Shown one piece after another: positions 25,681 through 33,844 of a DNA stretch of 35,486 nucleotides; positions within the stretch are counted from its first letter, which is position 1; every line of letters starts with the position of its first letter. The stretch is from Caldisericum sp. (lineage in GTDB: Bacteria > Caldisericota > Caldisericia > Caldisericales > Caldisericaceae): contig JAIMJY010000006.1 in the NCBI GenBank assembly GCA_020692945.1, positions 1 through 35,486 on the forward strand, given 5' to 3'. Below the pieces are notes generated by a model, which worked only from the letters and a program-made list of their open reading frames with translations, ran no database searches and was not told the origin of the DNA. The translations under genes were made by a program, and so were the position numbers.

Positions 25681-26460
25681 CTAAAGAGGCTCCATCCATT
25701 TTCCCCTACTAATCGCCGTTGCTCTCCCACCGTCTGCAAGGTCAACTATAACATAGTAAAGCGCAACTACACCCTCGGCTGGCTTAAACGGCCATGGTAT
25801 CATTGTAAGAAATCTTTTGAGGGCAATATCCTTATCAAGCCCTATAATTGACTCTTCTACTCCACACATTCCTACATCTGTAATGTAAGCAGTACCTTTG
25901 GAAAGTATTTTTTCATCAGCCGTTGGGATATGAGTGTGGGTGCCAACTACTGCACTCACTTTCCCATCAAGGTAGTATCCAAGTGCCTGTTTCTCGCTCG
26001 TTGCCTCGGCATGAAAATCAACGAAAATATAAGGTGTTTCTTTTGCAATTTCGCGTGCTATTCTCTCTCCAACAAAAAATGGCGAGTCTATTGGAGACAT
26101 TTCAATGCGTCCTTGCAAGTTAATAATTCCAAGTTTCATCCCATTCTTTGTCAGGATAATATCTCCCTTCCCTGGCACTGACTCATGAAAGTTTGCAGGC
26201 CTCAAAAGGTTTGGAACCTCTTGCATCCTATCCCATATTGCTTTCTTGTCGAAAGTGTGATTACCGCCCGTAAGCACATCTATTCCATAAGAAAACAAAT
26301 CCATCGCCATATCGTATGTTATGCCTGCTCCATGTGCAGCATTTTCAGCATTTGCAATTACAAAATCGGGATGAGTGTTGCTAATGATTTCTTTTAAACC
26401 GCGCTTTACTGCCGTCCTTCCAGGTTCGCCAAAAATATCACCAAGAAAAAGTATTCTCAT
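25681..26460 (-). CDS. ymdB: YmdB-type metallophosphoesterase (2',3'-cyclic nucleotide phosphodiesterase family)
   Basis: A roughly 260-residue calcineurin-like phosphoesterase of the YmdB/TIGR00282 family, which hydrolyses cyclic nucleotides and affects biofilm and RNA turnover in Bacillus. Motifs: ILFLGDIFGEPGR, VIANAENAAHGAGIT, LTGGNHTFDKKA, FVDFHAEATSEKQALGYYLDG, VVGTHTHIPTADE and DVGMCGVEESIIGLD. The second of two adjacent ATGs (26460) is chosen because GAGGTG lies 4 nt upstream; the first (26463) would be too close. A strong terminator hairpin sits just before its ribosome site, so it may be expressed by read-through or from a promoter I cannot see. Confidence 0.9.
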   Translation of the reverse strand: MRILFLGDIFGEPGRTAVKRGLKEIISNTHPDFVIANAENAAHGAGITYDMAMDLFSYGIDVLTGGNHTFDKKAIWDRMQEVPNLLRPANFHESVPGKGDIILTKNGMKLGIINLQGRIEMSPIDSPFFVGERIAREIAKETPYIFVDFHAEATSEKQALGYYLDGKVSAVVGTHTHIPTADEKILSKGTAYITDVGMCGVEESIIGLDKDIALKRFLTMIPWPFKPAEGVVALYYVIVDLADGGRATAISRGKWMEPL

Positions 26461-26474
26461 CATTCACCTCAAAC

Positions 26475-26500
26475 CAAAAAGTGCTAGCAGAAGCTAGCAC
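26475..26500 (-). terminator. Rho-independent terminator downstream of rplY
   Basis: Minus strand: perfect 8-bp hairpin GTGCTAGC-TTCT-GCTAGCAC (26500-26481) followed by TTTTT. It is 110 nt after the rplY stop and only about 15 nt before the ymdB start. Confidence 0.87.
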
Positions 26501-26535
26501 GAAATGTACATACAAACATTCTACGAAGTCTTCCT

Positions 26536-26610
26536 GTACTCCTCTGGAATCCGCCCTCTTCTTCCGCGGATTTACTCCTCTGAAAACTGCACTCTTCTTC
26601 AGCGGATTGT
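26536..26610 (+). repeat. Tandem palindromic units downstream of rplY
   Basis: Unit 1: GTACTCCTCTGG, perfect arms AATCCGC/GCGGATT (26548-26554 and 26566-26572), loop CCTCTTCTTCC. Unit 2: TACTCCTCTGA, AAACTGC (26584-26590), loop ACTCTTCTTCA, right arm GCGGATT (mismatched, as if taken from the other subtype). The period is 36 nt. A further half-unit ending GCAGGTTTA (26632-26640) lies in the end of rplY. Confidence 0.85.
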
Positions 26611-26613
26611 AAG

Positions 26614-27339
26614 CTATTTCTTCTCTTCTTTAGCAGGTTTAGCTTCTGGTGTTTTGGCAGCCTTTCCAGTTTCTGGAGTTTTGGCAGCCTTTCCAGTTTC
26701 AGGTTCTTTGCCTTCCTTAGTAGATTCTGGAGACGCAGCAGTAGCAGCGGCAACTTCCTCTACGGCAGGAGCAGGAGCAACTTCTTCAACAGTAGGTGTA
26801 ACTACGGAGAAGACAACTGTGTCTGGCGGAGTGAGAAGCTTCACCTTATCACTTAATGAAAGGTTATGAACGTAAATTACATCCTTGATTTCAAGGTTAG
26901 TCACGTCAACTTCAACTTTCTCTGGAAGGTCTGTAAGGAGTCCTTCAACTTGAAGCTCACGCAGTGTCTGGTCAAGTATTCCGCCTAACTTTACGCCTTT
27001 TGCTTCTCCGACAGCAACGACAGGAACCTTTGTATAAACAGGCTTACTGAGATTTACTGTTTCAAAATCAACATGGAGAATCTTTCTTCCAATATGTTCT
27101 TTTTGAATTTCTTTAAATATTGAAGGATGAACCGTACCGTCGATATCAAGATCGACGAGAACGTTTTTTCCATATTTTTCTGTAATAAGAACAAGGTCTC
27201 GCTCTTTCACTTTAACGGTAACGCTCACGGCACCTTCTCCGTAAACCACAGCTGGAACGAACCCTTCACTTCTAACTTTATTTAAACTTCCTTTTGTGTT
27301 TACTTCTCTCTTTACTGCACTTAATTGAACTCTTTTCAC
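26614..27339 (-). CDS. rplY: Ribosomal protein bL25, CTC type with low-complexity tail
   Basis: bL25/CTC binds 5S rRNA on the large ribosomal subunit. The 241-residue product has the N-terminal L25 domain (VKREVNTKGSLNKVRSEGFVPAVVYGE), the IGRKILHVDFETVNLSKPV strand region, and the TL5/CTC C-terminal beta domain (VKLGGILDQTLRELQVEGLLTDLPEKVEVDVTNL type). It ends in an Ala/Glu/Lys/Pro tail with two copies of PETGKAAKT. The GTG at 27339 is chosen over the ATG at 27357, because the ATG lies inside the GGAGGAGG site that serves the GTG. The final residues KPAKEEKK are read through sequence resembling a palindromic half-unit. Confidence 0.92.
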   Translation of the reverse strand: MKRVQLSAVKREVNTKGSLNKVRSEGFVPAVVYGEGAVSVTVKVKERDLVLITEKYGKNVLVDLDIDGTVHPSIFKEIQKEHIGRKILHVDFETVNLSKPVYTKVPVVAVGEAKGVKLGGILDQTLRELQVEGLLTDLPEKVEVDVTNLEIKDVIYVHNLSLSDKVKLLTPPDTVVFSVVTPTVEEVAPAPAVEEVAAATAASPESTKEGKEPETGKAAKTPETGKAAKTPEAKPAKEEKK

Positions 27340-27374
27340 GAGTATATCCTCCTCCAAATAAATTTCAACATTAA

Positions 27375-27401
27375 ATTATACATATTTTCAATCTTTTTCA
27401 A
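27375..27401 (-). promoter_or_regulatory. Probable promoter for rplY within the end of prs
   Basis: Minus strand TATAAT at 27380-27375 with TTGAAA at 27401-27396 (15-nt spacer, or 16 if TTTGAA is counted). The -35 overlaps the last codons of prs. It would let rplY be transcribed separately from the tdh-prs operon. Confidence 0.45.
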
Positions 27402-28350
27402 AGAGTTCCGAAACAGACTCATGCAATATAATTCTCTTTATTGCCTCGCCAACAAGCGGGGCCACACTCAGCACGGTCACTTTTTCTGAAGGTTGCCTCT
27501 CTGTTGAAGGTACCGTATCAGTAATAACAAGTTCTTTTAAGGGGGAATTGTTTATTTTATCCACAGAATCTTTTGCAAAGACCCCGTGCACGGCCGTAGC
27601 GTAAACTTCTTTCGCGCCTCTCTTTAGAACTTCCTGGGCGGCACTAATAAGAGTCCCTCCCGTATGGATTGCATCGTCTACAAGGATTACGCTTTTGCCA
27701 TTAACTTCTCCTATGAGCCTCGATGTGTCAACTTCCTCTGGGCTCAATCTTTTTTTAACAAAAATAGCCTGCGTTGAACCAGGAATCTCCTTTGCAAAAT
27801 CTGTTGCTCTTTGAACTGCTCCTACGTCTGGTGCAACAACGACTGGCTTTTTTAAATTTTTATCCCTGAAGTATTTGCCAAGAATCTTCACGACAGTTAG
27901 GTTATCCATAGGAATATCAAAGAATCCCTGAATCTGTCCCGCATGAAGGTCAACAGAAATGACCCTTGTTGCACCTGCAACGGTGATGAGGTTTGCTACA
28001 AGCTTTGCTGTTATTGGCTCTCTTGACTTAGTTTTCCTGTCCTGCCTTGCATAGCCAAAAAAAGGCACGACTGCACAGATAGTCCTTGCCGAAGCCCTCC
28101 TAACCGCATCCATCATAATAAGTAATTCAAATAAGTTTTCTGCGGGTGAGAACGTGGATTGAACAATAAAAACATCTTTACCTCTAACGTTCTCAAGGCA
28201 CCTGACTTGAATTTCCTCGTCAGGGAATCTCGAGACAAGCGCCTCAGAAAGCGGCAACTTGAGGTAATCTGCTATGTCCTTTGCAAGAACCGGATTTGAA
28301 TTGCCCGAAAAAAGTTTAGCCTCTCTAAGGCTCGGTACTTCCTTTATCAT
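27388..28350 (-). CDS. prs: Ribose-phosphate pyrophosphokinase (PRPP synthetase)
   Basis: Prs makes PRPP from ribose-5-phosphate and ATP; PRPP is used by NadC and by Hpt and PurA-pathway enzymes encoded in this window. The 320-residue product has KLFSGNSNPVLAKDIADYL, SRFPDEEIQV, FIVQSTFSPAENLFELLIMMDA, PFFGYARQDRK, VDLHAGQIQGFFDIPMDNL, and the PRPP loop VILVDDAIHTGGTL. The ATG at 28350 follows AAAGGAGG; a longer frame upstream merely overlaps the end of glmU. The glmU stop lies 26 nt inside this gene, an unusually long coupling overlap. The glmU-prs pair is a common bacterial arrangement. Confidence 0.95.
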   Translation of the reverse strand: MIKEVPSLREAKLFSGNSNPVLAKDIADYLKLPLSEALVSRFPDEEIQVRCLENVRGKDVFIVQSTFSPAENLFELLIMMDAVRRASARTICAVVPFFGYARQDRKTKSREPITAKLVANLITVAGATRVISVDLHAGQIQGFFDIPMDNLTVVKILGKYFRDKNLKKPVVVAPDVGAVQRATDFAKEIPGSTQAIFVKKRLSPEEVDTSRLIGEVNGKSVILVDDAIHTGGTLISAAQEVLKRGAKEVYATAVHGVFAKDSVDKINNSPLKELVITDTVPSTERQPSEKVTVLSVAPLVGEAIKRIILHESVSELFEKD

Positions 28351-29710
28351 TTGATAATTTCCTCCTTTTAACCCATCCTTCTTTATTGACTTGCTTTGTC
28401 CTTCCGATAGCCAGCGCATCCTCGGGAACTTCCTCCGTAACAACAGAGCCTGCCGCAATATATCCGTTTCTTTTAATTACAAGCGGTGCAACAAGCGTGC
28501 TGTGAGAGCCGATGAAAGCGTTATCCTCAATGTAGGTTGGATTCTTTTTACTTTCTTCAAGCCCACTGAAATTGCAAGTGATTGTTCCTGCTCCGATGTT
28601 CACATTTTTTCCAACGGTTGCATCGCCGATATAGCTCAAGTGCGGCACTTTTGTATTTTCATTAAAGCGTGATTTTTTTACCTCAACAAACGTGCCAATC
28701 TTTACTTTTCTTGCAAGAATATTTTCGGGCCGAACATATGAGAAAGGTCCTATAGTGCAGTCCTCGCCAATGAGCGAATTCAAAACAACACTCATCTGAA
28801 CTAATGTACGGCTTCCAATAACTGAATCAATAATTCTTGTATAAGGCCCAATCATTGCGCCACCACCTATTTGCGTATGACCCTCGAGGATGGCCCCTGG
28901 AAGAATAGTAACATCACGCCCAACTTCAACTCCATAATCAATGCTTACTGTTTCGGGATTCATTATAGTGACACCGTTTAGCATGTGGTTCTTTAAAATT
29001 TCATTTTTTATAACGCCTGCCGCAAGGGAAAGCTCGTACCTGTTGTTCACTCCATACACGGGAAGGCGTCTTTCAAGAGTTTTGACTCCAATTTTTGCGT
29101 TCTTTCTTAGAATTGAAAGTACATCAGTTATATAATATTCACCCTGAGCGTTATTGTTTGAAATTTTTCGGATTGCCTTCAAAAGAACCCCTTTACTAAA
29201 AATATACACGCCTGTATTTATTTCTTTAATTGCCTTTTCTTCTTCGGTTGCATCAGCCTCTTCGACAATTTTTGTAAAAACAGCTCCATCACGAACAGTC
29301 CTTCCAAGCCCTGAAGGGTCATCGGCAATTGCGGTAAGAAGTGAAATGTCATTTCCATTTGCATTGTGAAAATTAATAAATCTCTTTATATCATCTGCCG
29401 TCAAAAGAGGATTATCTCCTGTCGTTACGATAACCTGTGAACTATCATCAATATTAGCAATGGATTCAAGTCCTTTTTGCACGGCATCTCCAGTGCCAAG
29501 AGGAACATTTTGATAAGCAATGACCAAATTATCAAATAATTCCCTTGGGATACTTTCTGAAATAACAACGACTGTTACATCGGAATTGGGTTTTACGGAA
29601 TCGATTGCATATTTTACAATTTCACGCCCTGCAATTTTATGTAGAACCTTGGGCGTTTTGGAATACATTCTCTTGCCAATGCCAGCCGCAAGAATAATTG
29701 ATGCTATCAT
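28325..29710 (-). CDS. glmU: Bifunctional UDP-N-acetylglucosamine pyrophosphorylase / glucosamine-1-phosphate acetyltransferase
   Basis: GlmU makes UDP-GlcNAc, the precursor of peptidoglycan, in two steps. The 461-residue protein has the nucleotidyltransferase domain (IILAAGIGKRMYSKTPKVLHKIAGREI, NVPLGTGDAVQKGL, TTGDNPLLTADDI) and the C-terminal left-handed beta-helix of hexapeptide repeats (from GVTIMNPETVSIDYGVEVG through FVEVKKSRFNENTKVPHLSYIGDATVGKNVNIGAGT-type segments to TLVAPLVIKRNGYIAAGS). The start shares one base with the kbl stop (TAATG). The DNPLLT motif stands where many GlmU have DxPLL/D-G-D-V-P-L. Length and motif order are normal. Confidence 0.95.
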   Translation of the reverse strand: MIASIILAAGIGKRMYSKTPKVLHKIAGREIVKYAIDSVKPNSDVTVVVISESIPRELFDNLVIAYQNVPLGTGDAVQKGLESIANIDDSSQVIVTTGDNPLLTADDIKRFINFHNANGNDISLLTAIADDPSGLGRTVRDGAVFTKIVEEADATEEEKAIKEINTGVYIFSKGVLLKAIRKISNNNAQGEYYITDVLSILRKNAKIGVKTLERRLPVYGVNNRYELSLAAGVIKNEILKNHMLNGVTIMNPETVSIDYGVEVGRDVTILPGAILEGHTQIGGGAMIGPYTRIIDSVIGSRTLVQMSVVLNSLIGEDCTIGPFSYVRPENILARKVKIGTFVEVKKSRFNENTKVPHLSYIGDATVGKNVNIGAGTITCNFSGLEESKKNPTYIEDNAFIGSHSTLVAPLVIKRNGYIAAGSVVTEEVPEDALAIGRTKQVNKEGWVKRRKLSNDKGSTEP

Positions 29711-30894
29711 TAGATAACTCCTAAACGTTTGCCAACTTCGATAAACTTCTCCACGCCAAAATCGATGTCCTCCTTACTGTGGGCAGCAGAAACCATCACC
29801 CTGATTCTTGCCGTTCCTTTAGGCACTGTTGGGGCAACGATTCCCTGAGCAAACACGCCAACTTCAAAAAGCAATGCACTGAATTCTTTTGTAGTTTTTT
29901 CGTCCCCTATGATGACAGGCGTGATTGGAGTTTGGGAGTGTCCTGTGTTAAATCCTGCGGTTTTGAATTTGCTCTTTATATAGTTTCCGTTATCCCAGAG
30001 TTTTTTGACAAGAGAGTCATCCTCTTTAAGCAAATCTGTCACGGCAATAAGAGCGGAAGCATCGGCAGGCGAAAGCGGTGTGCTGAAGAGGAACGGGCGA
30101 GCCCTCTGTCTCATGTAATCAATGAGCACCTTAGTCCCTGCAACATAACCGCCAATTACGCCAAATGCCTTAGACAGAGTTCCTACATCGATATCAACCT
30201 TGCCTTCGAGGTGGAAATGACTGAGTATTCCACGGCCGTGGTCGCCAAGAACTCCCTCGCCGTGAGCATCGTCAACCATAGTCATTGCACCGTATTTATT
30301 TGCAATCTCTACGATATCTGGAAGAAGGGCAATATCTCCATCCATACTGAAAACGCCATCTGTAACTATGAGTTTTCTTCCTGAAAAGTCTTTATAGTCT
30401 TCAAGTTTATTATTGAGGTCTCTCATATCAAGATGCCTAAATCTAATTATTGAAGCTTTGCTGAGCCTACATCCATCAACGATGCTTGCATGGTTCAATT
30501 CGTCGCTAAATATCAAATCGTTTTCCCCAACAACAAGCGGAATCGTTGCTATGTTTGCCAGAATGCCAGATTGAAGAAGGATTACATCTTCTGCCCCTTT
30601 GAAGAGAGCAAGCTTCTTTTCAAGCTCCTCATGCAATGTTAAAGTGCCTGCAATTGTCCTTACGGCACCTGCTCCAACACCAAATTCGTCGATTGCATTC
30701 TTTGCACTTTCCTTTATCTTCTCGTTTGTTATGAGACCAAGGTAATTGTTTGCGCAGAGATTAAGCATCCTGCGTCCGTTGATTGAAACCCAGGGCCCCT
30801 GGGCGCTTTCAAGCACTCTTATAGCGTTGTAAAGCCCCTGTGCCTTGAGGCTATCAAGCTCCTGAGCTAAAAAATCAAACTTAGAATTTTCCAT
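29710..30894 (-). CDS. kbl: Glycine C-acetyltransferase (2-amino-3-ketobutyrate CoA ligase)
   Basis: Kbl cleaves 2-amino-3-oxobutyrate with CoA to glycine and acetyl-CoA, the second step of threonine degradation after Tdh. The 394-residue alpha-oxoamine synthase has [104 protein letters not shown], the PLP-lysine region [18 protein letters not shown] and [13 protein letters not shown]. It follows tdh by 9 nt, its ribosome site overlapping the tdh stop. Siblings such as AONS (BioF) and ALAS look alike; the tdh neighbour decides for Kbl. Confidence 0.93.
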   Translation of the reverse strand: MENSKFDFLAQELDSLKAQGLYNAIRVLESAQGPWVSINGRRMLNLCANNYLGLITNEKIKESAKNAIDEFGVGAGAVRTIAGTLTLHEELEKKLALFKGAEDVILLQSGILANIATIPLVVGENDLIFSDELNHASIVDGCRLSKASIIRFRHLDMRDLNNKLEDYKDFSGRKLIVTDGVFSMDGDIALLPDIVEIANKYGAMTMVDDAHGEGVLGDHGRGILSHFHLEGKVDIDVGTLSKAFGVIGGYVAGTKVLIDYMRQRARPFLFSTPLSPADASALIAVTDLLKEDDSLVKKLWDNGNYIKSKFKTAGFNTGHSQTPITPVIIGDEKTTKEFSALLFEVGVFAQGIVAPTVPKGTARIRVMVSAAHSKEDIDFGVEKFIEVGKRLGVI

Positions 30895-30903
30895 TTTAAC
30901 CTC

Positions 30904-31932
30904 CTATGGAATCAATAACACTTTTCCTGACATTTGAGTCTCCATAAGCTCCATCCCTTTGCCAAACTCTTCAAGTGGAAACTTATGGGTAATCACGGGT
31001 GAAACATCGAGCCTGCCCGAATTTAAAAGGTTAGACACGATATTCCACGTCTCAAATATCCTGCGCCCGGTAATGCCGTAGATGCGTATCTTTTTAAAAA
31101 TTACATCGTCGTTAAAGTCAATGCTCACGGAATTATCAAACAAGCCAAGAAGCGAAACTCTCCCGCCAGGGCGAACAGACTTTAACAAATCGTTCAGTGC
31201 ATGGGCACTGCCAGAAAATTCAAGCCCTACGTCAACGCCATGCCCATGAGTTTCATCAAGAACAATCTTTTTCACGTCAACAGACTTTGCGTTAACAACA
31301 ACATCTGCACCCATCTTCTTGGCTATATCAAGACGATAATCGCTCAGGTCTGAAACGATAATTTTGGTTGCTCCAAATGCTCTTGCAACACCAACTCCCA
31401 AAAGTCCGATAGGCCCTGCACCAGTGAGGAGTACAGTTTTTCCTGCAATATCCTCTGCAAGGACAGTATCAACAGCGTTTCCAAGGGGCTCCTGTATGGA
31501 TGCAAACTCTTCTTTGATTGTTGGGGAGTTCACCCACAGCACCTTTTCAGGAACTGCCACGTACTCTGCGAAGGCTCCATTTATGTCAACGCCTAAGATT
31601 TTCAGATTTTCACAGATTTCAGGATGCCCTATAAGACACTGGAAACAATGCCCACAATAAATGTGTGTTTCTGCGGAAACGAAATCTCCTTTTTTAACAC
31701 GGCGAACATTTTCACCTACCTCAACAACAGTACCCGCAAATTCGTGCCCTGCTATAATTGGAGGCTTTATTCGTCCCTTTGCCCAATCGTTCCAAACATA
31801 GATATGGAGGTCAGTTCCACATATTGACGCTACTTTAACTTTGATGAGTGCCTCGTCGTCACCTACCCGGGGAATTGGAGTTTCCTTTAGTGCAAGCCCT
31901 CTTCCTGCAATCTCTTTCCATAAAGCTTTCAT
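30904..31932 (-). CDS. tdh: L-threonine 3-dehydrogenase (zinc-dependent)
   Basis: Tdh oxidises L-threonine to 2-amino-3-oxobutyrate with NAD+. The 342-residue medium-chain dehydrogenase has the catalytic-zinc Cys in ASICGTDLHIYVWNDWA, GHEFAGTVVEVG, the structural-zinc cluster CGHCFQCLIGHPEIC, a Rossmann loop LLTGAGPIGLLGVGVARAFGA, and FSGSAHALNDLLKSVRPGGRVSLLGLF. The DLHIYVWNDWA signature is typical of Tdh within the family. The ATG at 31932 has GAGGAGGAAC upstream. It heads the tdh-kbl-glmU-prs operon; a minus-strand TATAAT at 32057-32052 could be its -10. A palindromic unit (31988-32030) lies in the resulting leader. Confidence 0.93.
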   Translation of the reverse strand: MKALWKEIAGRGLALKETPIPRVGDDEALIKVKVASICGTDLHIYVWNDWAKGRIKPPIIAGHEFAGTVVEVGENVRRVKKGDFVSAETHIYCGHCFQCLIGHPEICENLKILGVDINGAFAEYVAVPEKVLWVNSPTIKEEFASIQEPLGNAVDTVLAEDIAGKTVLLTGAGPIGLLGVGVARAFGATKIIVSDLSDYRLDIAKKMGADVVVNAKSVDVKKIVLDETHGHGVDVGLEFSGSAHALNDLLKSVRPGGRVSLLGLFDNSVSIDFNDDVIFKKIRIYGITGRRIFETWNIVSNLLNSGRLDVSPVITHKFPLEEFGKGMELMETQMSGKVLLIP

Positions 31933-31987
31933 TTGTTCCTCCTCTCACGCCAAAAACCTTTTGAATAACCCCATTGATGTATTAATC

Positions 31988-32030
31988 TTAATCTTCTGGA
32001 ATCTGCTGATAAGGATCGCGGATTACTGGC
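31988..32030 (+). repeat. Palindromic unit in the tdh leader
   Basis: TTAATCTTCTGG spacer, arms AATCTGC/GCGGATT (32000-32006 and 32018-32024), loop TGATAAGGATC, then ACTGG. The loop matches the one at 4577-4612 (TGATAAGGATC on the other strand). Confidence 0.8.
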
Positions 32031-32240
32031 TTGAAAACAAAAAAAAGTTTAATTATAATATCACTTAATTCTTCCATTGTTATCTCCAAAATATTTTATC
32101 ATTTTTTAGAAATTTTCCTATACTCTAATCTGTGCGATTTTCCAAATTTTCAATGTTCGAACGGGATCAGCTTACCCCTTCAATAATTCGTACGAGAAGA
32201 TTATTCATAGGGAATGAGTTATGAATACAAAGAAATAAAC

Positions 32241-32279
32241 GTAATCTTCTGTAATCCGCACTCTGCTTCAGCGGATTCA
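32241..32279 (+). repeat. Palindromic unit, intergenic
   Basis: GTAATCTTCTGT spacer, perfect arms AATCCGC/GCGGATT (32253-32259 and 32271-32277), loop ACTCTGCTTCA. Confidence 0.85.
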
Positions 32280-32635
32280 TACAAATGATTAAGGACAAGG
32301 TTGCTTCGCTCCTCATTTGCTGCAAACTTTTTAACCCTCTCATACTCTCCCTATACGTAAATATACAAAGGGGTATAGAGATTTTTTAAAGAAAGCAAGG
32401 AAAAACGCAGAAAAAAGATTTTTTAAGAAACTTTTAAGAGGCTATTGACATAGATCTTAATTTTGCTAAAACAATGTAAAGAAATTTTGTGAACTGATGC
32501 ATAAGTTTGTATATTAAAAATGATAAGTTTGGCGACAGTATCGCTGATTACAAAAGAGTAGTTGACCCATCGTAGCTTTAAGGGAACAATACAAAAATAG
32601 ATTTTAGAAATACTAACATATTCAGGGAGGAAATA

Positions 32636-33844
32636 GTGGAAAAATACAAAATTTCTAAGTGGAGATGGATTGTTCTTGCTGTTTATATGTACATAGCAGT
32701 TCTTACACAATTGTATTGGTTAAACTTTGCTGCAATTGACACCTATCTTGAAGAACATCTTCAAATCCCTGCAATGAAAGTAGGCTTTCTTACTCTTGTA
32801 TTTCCCTTGCTGTTCCTTTTTCTTTCTATACCATCAGGTATTATTATCGACAAAAAGGGATATAAATTTGGAGTAAGCATAGGTGCCATCCTTACGGGAG
32901 CATTTGCTCTATTTCGTCTGATCAATCCCAATTCTTATAACATCCTTTTAATTTCTCAAATAGGAATATCTATTGGCCAGCCTTTCGTGTTAAACGGCAT
33001 TACGAAACTTTCTCTTACCTGGTTTCCAAAGAGAGAAGAAGCTACAGCGGTAGGGCTCGGCTCCTTATCATTATTTCTTGGCATGATAATAGGGCTCGGT
33101 GCAACGCCTCCACTCGTCGAATCCCTTGGATTTAAATCGATGTTACTCATCTACGGTGTTATGGGAGCAATAAGCATACCAATCTTCTTTATCTTCACGA
33201 AAGCCAAACCTTCCTCTGCTCAAAATGAAATAGGCACAGAGGAGATTTCATACATCGACGGCATAAAAAAAATTTCCAAAATAAGAAACTTCATTATCCT
33301 CGGGTTTATAGCTTTGATTGGCATCGGAGTTTTTAATGGGCTGCTAACGTGGCTTGAAAAGATACTGAATGAAGTCCACCATATCTCAATGATAAAGGCT
33401 GGCAATATCTCCTCGATGTTAGTCCTGAGCGGCATGATAGGATGTATAGCAATCCCCATGATTTCTGATAAAGTTATGAAAAGGAAACCATTTCTTATGA
33501 TTGCGTCCTTAATCGGCATAATATCGGTTATAGTTCTGATGTTTGCAAGAAGTTTCTTAGTTGACGCGGTAAACGCAATCGTAATGGGATTCTTTGTCGT
33601 TTCCACACTTCCGATAATCCTTACAATGTCGGCAGAGATTGCAGGAGAAAAATTTGCAGGGATTTCTTCGGCATATCTTCAGCTTTTAGGCAACGGAGCT
33701 GCCGCTGCTATCGTTCCGATAATAGAAGCCATTCATAAATTAACGGGACAATACACCTTGCCACTTGCAATGCTTGCAGTGCTATTTGGGATACTTTTTA
33801 TAACTGTGCTATTCATAGGAGAAACTTTTAAGAAACAGTTTTAA
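32636..33844 (+). CDS. Major facilitator superfamily transporter, substrate unknown
   Basis: A 402-residue membrane protein with twelve predicted helices in two six-helix bundles and a central hydrophilic loop (about 185-205, KAKPSSAQNEIGTEEIS). The MFS loop 2-3 motif is present as GIIIDKKGYKFGVSIGAIL (G-x3-D-x2-G-x-[KR] type), with a weaker equivalent ISDKVMKRKPFL in the second half. The N-terminus (ISKWRWIVLAVYMYIAVLTQLYWLNFA) resembles the FLVCR-like and related uncharacterised MFS proteins of anaerobes. The start is a GTG at 32636 behind GGGAGGAAA. Specificity cannot be read from the sequence; the divergent neighbour tdh gives no firm clue. Confidence 0.88.
   Translation: MEKYKISKWRWIVLAVYMYIAVLTQLYWLNFAAIDTYLEEHLQIPAMKVGFLTLVFPLLFLFLSIPSGIIIDKKGYKFGVSIGAILTGAFALFRLINPNSYNILLISQIGISIGQPFVLNGITKLSLTWFPKREEATAVGLGSLSLFLGMIIGLGATPPLVESLGFKSMLLIYGVMGAISIPIFFIFTKAKPSSAQNEIGTEEISYIDGIKKISKIRNFIILGFIALIGIGVFNGLLTWLEKILNEVHHISMIKAGNISSMLVLSGMIGCIAIPMISDKVMKRKPFLMIASLIGIISVIVLMFARSFLVDAVNAIVMGFFVVSTLPIILTMSAEIAGEKFAGISSAYLQLLGNGAAAAIVPIIEAIHKLTGQYTLPLAMLAVLFGILFITVLFIGETFKKQF

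Larger units (their letters stand above)
31933..32635. other. Intergenic region between divergent tdh and the MFS gene
   Basis: 703 nt with no supportable gene. It holds two palindromic units (31988-32030 and 32241-32279), the tdh leader, and TTGACC (32562-32567) with AACAAT 17 nt downstream as a weak promoter for the transporter. A CTATAC/GTATAG inverted repeat (32351-32356 and 32373-32378) followed by TTTTTT resembles a weak plus-strand terminator, but no plus-strand gene precedes it. GTTCGAAC at 32155-32162 is not part of a tRNA. Confidence 0.5.

Noticed and set aside
32150-32170. GTTCGAAC-like T-arm motif suggesting a tRNA
   Set aside because: No matching acceptor stem, anticodon arm or CCA-proximal pairing around it.
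32351-32387. CTATAC/GTATAG inverted repeat plus T-run as a terminator
   Set aside because: Weak AT-rich stem with a long loop and no plus-strand gene upstream to terminate.
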